From Paraburkholderia solitsugae (GTDB lineage Bacteria > Pseudomonadota > Gammaproteobacteria > Burkholderiales > Burkholderiaceae): a DNA stretch of 64,000 nucleotides. Below the pieces are notes generated by a model. It was given only the letters and a program-made list of their open reading frames with translations, was not told the origin of the DNA and made no database searches. Where the stretch lies: positions 1 through 64,000 of the forward strand of contig NZ_WOEY01000032.1 in the NCBI RefSeq assembly GCF_013177695.1, in the 5' to 3' direction. Numbering within the stretch: position 1 is the stretch's first letter; each line of letters starts with the position of its first letter. Both the position numbers and the translations under genes were made by a program. Shown here piece after piece: positions 58,157 through 64,000 of the stretch.

Positions 58157-59326
58157 CTACTTGGTCTTCTGCGCGCCGATGTCGCTGTCCCACTTCTTGA
58201 AGGCCGCGACCATTGCAGCCGCATTCAGCGGCAAAACATGCGGACGCTCGGCCAGCAGCTTCGCATACTCCGGCCGGCCGTATTTCTTCAGCACATCCTG
58301 ACTGTGCGCGGGCGCCTGCTCGATGCTCACGCCCTTGATCGCCGGACCGGGATAGAAATAACCGTCGTCATAGGTCATGGCCTGCTGCGCCGGTTCGAGC
58401 ATGAAGTTCATCAGCTTGTAGAGCACATCGAGCTTTTCCTTCGGCACGCCGTTCGGAATCACCATGTAGTGCGCGTCGTTCACCCACGTCATGTTATCGA
58501 ATGCCTGCACGCGGAATTCCGCTGGCACGATGCCGAGCGCGCGCGGATTGATGTCCCAGCCGGTGACGGTCACGGTCATGTCGCGCGAGCCCTCACCGAG
58601 CTCCTTCATCACCGCCGACGTACCGCCCGGATAGTAAGGAATGCAATCATTCAGTTGCTTGAGGAAGGCCCACGTCTTGTCCCAGCCGTGAATCGGATCT
58701 TGCGGATCCTTGTCGCCGAGCACGTAAGGCAAGCCCATCAGAAACGTGCGCCCCGGACCGGAGTTCGCCGGCCGCGCGTAGATCAGCTTGTCCGGATGCG
58801 CCTTGCACCATTGCAGGAGTTGCTCAGGTGTCCTGGGTGGATCGCTGACTTTCGCGGGGTTGTATTCGAGCAGCGGACCCGCCGGCATATACGCGACTTC
58901 GAGACCGAAGCCTTGTGCGAGGTCCTGCATCTTGCGCGGACTGGGCGCGTATTTGTCGAGCACGCCGGGAAACGCCGCCGCATTGTCCGGCAACAGTTTC
59001 ATCCAGAGATTCTGTTCGATGCCGGCGGCCAGTGCGTCCGTGCCGGTCAGGACGAGATCGATATCGGAGCGGCCGGCGGCCTGCATCGCCTTGATCTTGC
59101 CGGGCAGCTGCGGGGCGGGCGCGTTAGTGAAGGTGAGATTGGCGACAAGATTCGGGTACTTCGCCTTGAAGGCCTCGAAACCCTTCTGTGTGAGTTGAAG
59201 ATCGCCGGCCACGTCGACGATATTGAGCGTTACCGGATCGGCCGCGTGTGCGGCGGATGCCAATGCGGTGCTAGCCGCGAGACATATAGACACCACCCTG
59301 AGCGCCAACCTGCCTGAAACAGTCAT
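58157..59326 (-). CDS. ABC transporter solute-binding protein (PotD-like)
   Basis: This 389-residue exported protein has a signal peptide ending HAA (about residue 29). A type II periplasmic binding fold follows, with VTLNIVDVAGDLQLTQKG, a hinge and WVNDAHYMVIPNGVPKEK. GAGGAGA precedes the ATG. It delivers substrate to the permease/ATPase genes that follow. The substrate is not evident. Confidence 0.85.
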   Translation of the reverse strand: MTVSGRLALRVVSICLAASTALASAAHAADPVTLNIVDVAGDLQLTQKGFEAFKAKYPNLVANLTFTNAPAPQLPGKIKAMQAAGRSDIDLVLTGTDALAAGIEQNLWMKLLPDNAAAFPGVLDKYAPSPRKMQDLAQGFGLEVAYMPAGPLLEYNPAKVSDPPRTPEQLLQWCKAHPDKLIYARPANSGPGRTFLMGLPYVLGDKDPQDPIHGWDKTWAFLKQLNDCIPYYPGGTSAVMKELGEGSRDMTVTVTGWDINPRALGIVPAEFRVQAFDNMTWVNDAHYMVIPNGVPKEKLDVLYKLMNFMLEPAQQAMTYDDGYFYPGPAIKGVSIEQAPAHSQDVLKKYGRPEYAKLLAERPHVLPLNAAAMVAAFKKWDSDIGAQKTK

Positions 59327-59611
59327 TGCGTCTCCTCGCTTCTTAGTATGGAAGTCCGCCGATCAGATGCGCTGCTGGCGGTGTCTCTCTACCAATGGAA
59401 CATAGCGAAGCGGAACTGCCGATGTCAAGCAAATGCTTGCCACGGCGCTTTGCTCAGGAAACGGGCTATTTTTGCATTGAATCTTTGTGATTCAACAGCT
59501 TACGTGTTTTATCCAAGGGCAAACCCGGAGTCGAGAAGCGGGTGGCGCAGCAGTTTGTCAGGCAACCCGCGCTTAGGCTGCGCATTCAGGCTGCGCGCAC
59601 GCCTCGCGTAC

Positions 59612-60568
59612 TCACCCGCCCTGGACGCCCTGCGTATTCACATACAGCGAATACAATCCGTGGCTTGCCGCCATGAACAAGCGGTTGCGATGGCGCCCGC
59701 CGAAGCACACGTTCGCGCAGCGCTCCGGCAACGCAATATGGCCGATCGGCTCGCCTTGCGGCGTGAAGACGCGCACACCGTCGAGTTCGTCGGTGCCCAT
59801 GCCCCAGCCGCACCAGAGATTGCCGTGAGTGTCGACGCGAAAGCCGTCCGGCGTGCCCGGGCCGGCGTCGATCAGCACACGGTTGTTCGACAGCGCAGCG
59901 CTATTGCCGCCGACGTCGACGTCGACGTCGACGTCGAACGCGCGAATCTTGCGCGGCACACCACGCGATTCGACGATGTACAGCACCGACTCGTCCGGCG
60001 AAAACGCGAGGCCGTTCGGGCCCAGCACGTCGTCGGCGACCATCGTCACTTCGCCGGATTGGCCGTCGATGCGGTACACGCATGCGGGCAACTCCGACTC
60101 CTGCCGCTCGCCCTCATAAAAGCTGTCGATGCCGAAGGTCGGATCGCTGAACCAGATCGAGCCGTCCGACTTCACGATCACGTCATTCGGCGAATTGAAG
60201 CGTTTGCCGCGATAGCGGTCGGCAAGCACGGTAATCGAGCCGTCGTACTCGGTGCGCGTAACGCGCCGCGTCAGATGCTCGCAGCTGACGAGGCGGCCCT
60301 GGCGGTCACGCGTATGGCCGTTCGCATTGTTCGACGACTGGCGAAACGTGGTCACCGCGCCGCTGGTTTCGTCCCAGCGCAGGATGCGGTCGTTGGGAAT
60401 GTCGCTCCACAGCAGATAGCGGCCGTCACCGAACCAGACCGGCCCTTCCGACCAGCGTGCGCCCTGATACAGGCACTCGACGGAAGCGGATGCCAGGATC
60501 AACGACTTGAAGCGCGGATCGAGCACGCGAATGGAAGGATCGGGATAGCGTCGGCTGGTGTCGGTCAT
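59612..60568 (-). CDS. SMP-30/gluconolactonase-family protein
   Basis: The 318-residue six-bladed beta-propeller has the metal and active-site motifs of the family: WSEGPVWFGDGRYLLWSD in part (EGPVWF), RFNSPNDVIVKSDGSIWFSDP in part (NSPNDVIV), GPNGLAFSPDE, and DGFRVDTHGNLW. It hydrolyses sugar lactones, feeding aldonic acids to a dehydratase. Context: first gene of the operon with the ABC importer and the decayed dehydratase. A (DV)4 stretch is encoded by a hexanucleotide repeat. Confidence 0.85.
   Translation of the reverse strand: MTDTSRRYPDPSIRVLDPRFKSLILASASVECLYQGARWSEGPVWFGDGRYLLWSDIPNDRILRWDETSGAVTTFRQSSNNANGHTRDRQGRLVSCEHLTRRVTRTEYDGSITVLADRYRGKRFNSPNDVIVKSDGSIWFSDPTFGIDSFYEGERQESELPACVYRIDGQSGEVTMVADDVLGPNGLAFSPDESVLYIVESRGVPRKIRAFDVDVDVDVGGNSAALSNNRVLIDAGPGTPDGFRVDTHGNLWCGWGMGTDELDGVRVFTPQGEPIGHIALPERCANVCFGGRHRNRLFMAASHGLYSLYVNTQGVQGG
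59908..59936. repeat. Hexanucleotide tandem repeat inside the lactonase gene
   Basis: The unit GACGTC is repeated about 4.5 times, encoding alternating Asp and Val in a propeller loop. Each unit is two codons, so copy-number change would keep the frame. Confidence 0.75.
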
Positions 60569-60661
60569 GCGTAGGCTTTGGATGATGGAAGTGGATGGGG
60601 GAAGTCATGACGCCTCAAACGCACCAGGACTGGAGGTTCAAGGTAGCACCGGGCTCGCAAT

Positions 60662-60674
60662 GTTGTCAAACAAC
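60662..60674. promoter_or_regulatory. GntR/FCD-type operator-like site
   Basis: GTTGT-CAA-ACAAC is a perfect inverted repeat and fits the TnGTnnnACnA consensus of FadR-subfamily GntR repressors. It lies about 95 bases upstream of the lactonase start. The FCD regulator encoded at 62964-63653 is a candidate binder. Confidence 0.45.
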
Positions 60675-60809
60675 TTGGCCGCGGATGTCACTGCGTAGCC
60701 ATGAGCCAAAGTCGACGCGAGGGCGGAGTTGGCAAAATGCGGCGCCTCGCTTTTGTATGATGAAAGCGCGCGGCACGCGGGCGTTCACGAATGGCGGCGG
60801 GCAAAGCGG

Positions 60810-60828
60810 AATTGCCAATTAGGCAATT
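60810..60828. promoter_or_regulatory. Inverted repeat, possible operator
   Basis: The arms AATTGCC and GGCAATT are perfect around a 5-base AT spacer, located in the luxR-lactonase spacer. Binder unknown. Confidence 0.35.
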
Positions 60829-61151
60829 AGCGTCGTTTTTCCCTGAATTCCGCCATGCATCGTCATTCAAATTGGTTTGACAATAATGTTGCCGATCAAA
60901 AGCACCAAAACCGCTACTACGAGAAAACTACCCACTTTACCGACCCGTGAATGTTAATCAGGTCAAAATATCCGATATAAGGAGTCACTCGTTTGCTTCT
61001 TTGCAGAACCGTTGCTGGGCGGATGCTTTAGAAATCGCCCTCGGCCTGTAAAATAATTTTTAGTGATAGATTGTGAACATAAAAACAGCCGGCCGGGTTG
61101 CCGTACCGCAATTAACCGCAACGAGACGTTTGCGAGTCTGAGAGAACCAAA

Positions 61152-61880
61152 TTGTCGCTACATTTTATCGAGGAGATGGCTCCGCTACTGAACGCCGCAG
61201 ATGAAGCGGAATGGTTCAGTGCGATCGCCGGCCTTGCCGACACGTGGGGGTTCGACAGGATCCTGATCGCCATGCTGCCGCGCCCGACCATTCGCCTCGA
61301 AGACGCCTATGTGCGGAGCACCTACGCGCCGACGTGGCGACGCACTTACGACGAGCAGGGGCTCGTGCACATTGACCCGACTGTCTCGCATTGCGCGACG
61401 CGGGCCACGCCGCTGATCTGGTCGCCGGACATTTTTACGACCGCACCACAGCAGGCGATGTACGAGGAGGCTCGCTCGCATGGCCTGCGCTCCGGTGTGA
61501 CGTTGCCGATTCATGGACCGAACCAGGAAGCCGGCATGATGTGTTTCGTCAACGACAGCAATCCGTCCGACGCGTTCTGGCGTCATGTCAACGTTGCGTT
61601 GCCAAATCTGGTGTTATTGCGCGATCTGGTGATCGATACCAGCCAGCGCCATTTGAATACGCACACTCAAACTTTATTGCCCAAGCTCACGCCACGCGAA
61701 CGCGAATGCCTGAAATGGACCGCGCGCGGCAAATCCACCTGGGAAATCTCCCATATCCTGAGCTGCTCGGAAGCCGTGGTGAACTTCCACATGAAGAACA
61801 TCAGGACGAAATTCGGCGTGAATTCGCGGCGCGCGGCGGCCGTGATCGCCGCGCAGCTGGGGCTTATTGACCCGGGTTGA
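61152..61880 (+). CDS. LuxR-family quorum-sensing regulator (BraR-like)
   Basis: This 242-residue protein has an N-terminal autoinducer-binding domain (about 10-160) with conserved W and D residues (YDEQGLVHIDP, SGVTLPIHGP) and a C-terminal LuxR HTH (KLTPRERECLKWTARGKSTWEIS in part: LTPRERECLKW). The TTG start at 61152 keeps LHFIEEM; the ATG at 61176 has AGGAG directly abutting it and no spacing. It binds an acyl-homoserine lactone and should activate luxI. Its 3' end overlaps the convergent rsaL gene by 17 bases. Confidence 0.87.
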   Translation: MSLHFIEEMAPLLNAADEAEWFSAIAGLADTWGFDRILIAMLPRPTIRLEDAYVRSTYAPTWRRTYDEQGLVHIDPTVSHCATRATPLIWSPDIFTTAPQQAMYEEARSHGLRSGVTLPIHGPNQEAGMMCFVNDSNPSDAFWRHVNVALPNLVLLRDLVIDTSQRHLNTHTQTLLPKLTPRERECLKWTARGKSTWEISHILSCSEAVVNFHMKNIRTKFGVNSRRAAAVIAAQLGLIDPG

Positions 61881-62181
61881 GCAAGGCGGCAGCGTCGCGG
61901 CTGTACAGCACCCGCTCGGCGCGGCCCAGATCGGCGTCGGAGACGGTTTTGGTGAAGTAGAGGCCCAACAGGATCGACACCGGCGCCGGAATCTCGGCGC
62001 CCGATTCGAACCGGCTGCCACGCGACTGCGTCACGCCGAAGCGTGCCCAGAAGCGGCGCTGGCTCTCTTTCTTCTTCTTGCGATAGCCAATGATCAGGAC
62101 GCGATCCACCGCCGAAAACGGCTCTGCCGGGCGGGTTTGGACCGAGGGTTGCGCTTGCCAGTGGTTTTCGAGAAGTTCCAT
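61864..62181 (-). CDS. rsaL: RsaL-type repressor of quorum sensing
   Basis: The 105-residue protein has a C-terminal helix-turn-helix typical of RsaL, RRFWARFGVTQSRGSRFES, then PAPVSILLGLYFTK. RsaL represses the AHL synthase gene by binding its promoter, giving homeostasis. Location between luxR and luxI on the opposite strand is the canonical arrangement in Pseudomonas and in Paraburkholderia bra systems. It is divergent from luxI with 154 bases between. Confidence 0.85.
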   Translation of the reverse strand: MELLENHWQAQPSVQTRPAEPFSAVDRVLIIGYRKKKKESQRRFWARFGVTQSRGSRFESGAEIPAPVSILLGLYFTKTVSDADLGRAERVLYSRDAAALLNPGQ

Positions 62182-62246
62182 TTTTGTGTCCCGTCGGTTG
62201 AGTGCTAAGGCTTATCTCGAATTCTGCGTTATCCGATCCGCATGCA

Positions 62247-62268
62247 CACCTATCCAGGTAGGTAGGTG
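62247..62268 (+). promoter_or_regulatory. lux-box upstream of luxI
   Basis: The dyad ACCTATCCAGGTAGGT (62248-62263) contains CT-N12-AG (62250-62265), the form bound by LasR/BraR-type regulators. A possible extended -10 (TGCATAAG) follows near 62284-62291. It lies about 70-90 bases before the luxI ATG. Confidence 0.6.
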
Positions 62269-62335
62269 GCAAAACGATTCAAAATGCATAAGTTTCCTTG
62301 CGTATTGGGTACCCCAACACGTTCAGGAGAACGTC

Positions 62336-62929
62336 ATGCAAACAGCGATCCGGATTGGAATGCGGCAAGAATTCGACAACGCGGACATCAATGAGATGTA
62401 CCGCTTGCGGGCTCGGGTGTTTCACGGGCGGCTCGGGTGGGACATCCCGACCATCGCGGGCATGGAGATCGACGGGTACGACGCCCTTGGGCCGCACTAC
62501 ATGCTGATTCAGGGTGATGACCGGCAGGTGCGTGGCTGTTGGCGCCTGATGCCGACGGAGGGGCCGAACATGCTGAAGGACACCTTCCCGCAATTGCTGC
62601 ATGGCGCGGATGCGCCGGTCGGGCGGCATATCTGGGAATTGAGCCGGTTCGCGATCGAAACCGGCGGCGAGGAGCAGTCGTTCGGCTTTGCCGACCTGAC
62701 GATGCAGGCGATTCACGAGCTCGTGACGTTCGCCGACCGGATGGGCATCACGCGTTACGTCACGGTGACCACCACGCCGATCGAACGGCTGCTGCGCAAG
62801 ACCGGGATCGACATCAACCGGCTCGGGTCGCCCTTGCAGATCGGCGTGGAACGGGCCGTGGCGCTGGATATCGCGGTCAGTCCGAAGACTCGCACCGCCC
62901 TGTTCGGACCGATGGCTGCCGCCGCCTGA
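62336..62929 (+). CDS. Acyl-homoserine-lactone synthase (BraI-like)
   Basis: This 197-residue LuxI-family enzyme keeps the family residues Arg25, Phe29, Trp35, Asp46, Asp49, Arg70, Phe84, Glu101 and Arg104 in the expected spacing. It makes an AHL signal from S-adenosylmethionine and an acyl carrier; Paraburkholderia BraI enzymes make 3-oxo-C14-HSL-type signals, but chain length is not readable here. AGGAGA precedes the ATG. Confidence 0.92.
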   Translation: MQTAIRIGMRQEFDNADINEMYRLRARVFHGRLGWDIPTIAGMEIDGYDALGPHYMLIQGDDRQVRGCWRLMPTEGPNMLKDTFPQLLHGADAPVGRHIWELSRFAIETGGEEQSFGFADLTMQAIHELVTFADRMGITRYVTVTTTPIERLLRKTGIDINRLGSPLQIGVERAVALDIAVSPKTRTALFGPMAAAA

Positions 62930-62963
62930 AACCTGGAAGTGATTGGGGGCACGTTGCGGTTGC

Positions 62964-63653
62964 TCAGGAACCGAACATCCGCTCAAGCGCATTCTCAAGA
63001 TGCGCGCGCATCGCCTTCCCTGCTGCGGGGCCGTCTTTGCGGCGGATCGCCTCGAGCACGGCCAGATGTTCGTCCTGCACGAGCCGCTGCCGCTCCACCG
63101 TCTTCACGAGCGACAGATTTCGAGACAGGTTCATGCTGAACAGAATCTGTTCTTCGATGAACGACATGACCGTGATGAAAAACGGGTTCTTCGAAGCGCG
63201 CGCCACCGCCAGATGAAACATGAAATCGTCCTGGGCGCCGATGCCCCGGGTTTCGATGATGCGTTCCAGCTGGTCCCACGCATGCTGGATCGCGGCGATG
63301 TCGTCGGCGTCGGCTTTGAGCGCCGCCTGCTCGGCCGCGCCCGCTTCGGTCACGATGCGAAATTCATAGCAGCGGCGGATGTCGGACAGCGTTTCGAGCG
63401 GTGCGAAACGGCGCACATCCGGGTCCGGCCGGCGCGCCACCGTGGTACCCGAACCGTGCCGCGTCATGATGATCCCGTCCGCCCGCAAGCGCGCGAGCGC
63501 TTCGCGCACGGTCGGCCGTGACGTCGCAAAGCGTTCGGCCAACGCATGCTCGGTAGGTAGCCGCTCGCCTTCCTTGTACTCGCCTTCAAGAATGCGATTG
63601 AGGATGTCGCCGTAGATCTTGTCGGGCAAGCCCGTCGTTTTGCGCTCGTTCAT
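62964..63653 (-). CDS. GntR-family regulator with FCD domain
   Basis: The 229-residue protein has an N-terminal winged helix with LPTEHALAERFATSRPTVREAL and a C-terminal FCD domain (about 85-225) with the metal-ligand residues DDFMFHLAVARAS and HLENAL. Such FadR-subfamily regulators sense sugar acids, lactate or similar carboxylates. It may control the lactonase/ABC operon. Start at 63653 (MNERKT) is preferred over a TTG at 63701; neither has a strong ribosome site. Confidence 0.82.
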   Translation of the reverse strand: MNERKTTGLPDKIYGDILNRILEGEYKEGERLPTEHALAERFATSRPTVREALARLRADGIIMTRHGSGTTVARRPDPDVRRFAPLETLSDIRRCYEFRIVTEAGAAEQAALKADADDIAAIQHAWDQLERIIETRGIGAQDDFMFHLAVARASKNPFFITVMSFIEEQILFSMNLSRNLSLVKTVERQRLVQDEHLAVLEAIRRKDGPAAGKAMRAHLENALERMFGS

Positions 63654-63815
63654 CAGCGGTGCTGAAGCAGCTTGTCTGAGTAGGTCCTGATTGTAAGGCA
63701 AACCTGTCCCTATCTTGATTTGATAGTTGCACCATGGCTTAACAGGAACGCCTCAAACGCCCGCTGCACGGTGCTTGCCGCGTAAAGCGCCGTTATCGCA
63801 AAATTTGACAAATGT

Positions 63816-63829
63816 TTGATTTACATCCT
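63816..63829 (+). promoter_or_regulatory. ANR/FNR-like site upstream of the universal stress protein gene
   Basis: TTGAT-TTAC-ATCCT matches the TTGATnnnnATCAA dyad at 8 of 10 positions. A -10-like GATCAT at 63852-63857 fits a site centred near -41.5, the class II FNR arrangement. Confidence 0.45.
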
Positions 63830-63943
63830 GACGCGATGCATCTTTTTCAGCGATCATTTAAGCTCGCATCGGTAATAAATTGTCAATGAGCCCGGCCGTG
63901 TGCAACCGCCGCGGCATCCGAATCCTTCAGACGCGGAGTCGAT

Positions 63944-64000
63944 ATGTACACACGCATCCTTGTAGCGGTCGACGGCAGCCACACCTCGCGCCGTGCATTC
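63944..64000 (+). CDS. Universal stress protein UspA family, N-terminal fragment
   Basis: The first 19 codons (MYTRILVAVDGSHTSRRAF) give the beta1 strand ILVAVDGS and the start of helix 1 of the UspA fold. CGGAG precedes the ATG. The gene continues past the window edge. ANR-type control in the upstream region would suit a low-oxygen-induced Usp. Confidence 0.88.
   Translation, partial: MYTRILVAVDGSHTSRRAF

Larger units (their letters stand above)
60569..61151. other. Divergent intergenic region between lactonase and luxR genes
   Basis: This 583-base spacer contains two inverted repeats (60662-60674 and 60810-60828) and AT-rich DNA from 60830 on. A weak promoter for luxR is possible: TTTAGA (61027-61032) and TAAAAT (61049-61054) with 16 bases between. 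No gene is supported. Confidence 0.45.

Noticed and set aside
59348..60574. A 408-codon + strand frame opposite the lactonase gene
   Set aside because: It mirrors the lactonase coding sequence, is Ala/Arg/His-rich and has no motif; the - strand protein is clearly SMP-30 family.

Overview
The window looks like chromosomal DNA of a Paraburkholderia-type betaproteobacterium (Burkholderiaceae). It is GC-rich with tightly packed genes. Pointers to this group are DUF2844/DUF3443 genes, an MXKDX pentapeptide-repeat protein, a BraR/RsaL/BraI-type quorum-sensing module, and a dispersed hairpin repeat that I recall from this genus. The taxon is inferred from gene families, not from an alignment.

Layout. 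1-280: an L-asparaginase 3' end and a DUF3443 lipoprotein 5' end collide in a G/C homopolymer that looks like a bad assembly join. 344-9572: DUF2844, BamC, a candidate sigma-54-dependent non-coding RNA, an EamA exporter, lactate permease, a Tyr/Pro/Gly-rich lipoprotein, and thiC with its TPP riboswitch. 9937-17820: rnk, a small exported protein, a four-gene redox set (DUF1223, cytochrome b, periplasmic molybdenum enzyme, MXKDX protein), a second EamA exporter and a 2,4-dienoyl-CoA reductase. 17967-18256: dispersed repeat copy A.

18323-35052: a full pelABCDEFG locus for the cationic exopolysaccharide Pel, with c-di-GMP control through PelD. It is flanked by three extra TIM-barrel hydrolase genes: a spherulin-4-like gene on the left, and a GH114 lipoprotein plus a free-standing PelA-type hydrolase on the right. 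The hydrolase half of PelA itself has lost its catalytic glutamate, whereas the free-standing copy keeps it. The hydrolase and deacetylase activities therefore appear to be split between two genes. This is the most interesting system in the window.

35131-49050: argO/argP, type II NADH dehydrogenase with a divergent LysR gene, amine/aldehyde oxidation genes (FAD oxidoreductase, cupin, ALDH), a small lipoprotein, an unusual TPR/ATP-grasp protein, and a divergent LysR / M20 amidohydrolase + MHS transporter unit with a strong palindromic operator. 49058-50830: repeat copy B, interrupted at its hairpin loop by a 1473-bp single-ORF IS66-family element.

50841-60568: AraC regulator, serine acetyltransferase, small hypothetical proteins, an atypical SDR, and a minus-strand lactonase + ABC importer operon that ends in a decayed IlvD/Edd dehydratase fragment. 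This suggests a sugar-acid pathway losing its catabolic step. 61152-62929: luxR, convergent rsaL, and luxI with a lux-box. 62964-64000: a GntR/FCD regulator and the start of a universal stress protein gene with an ANR/FNR-like site.
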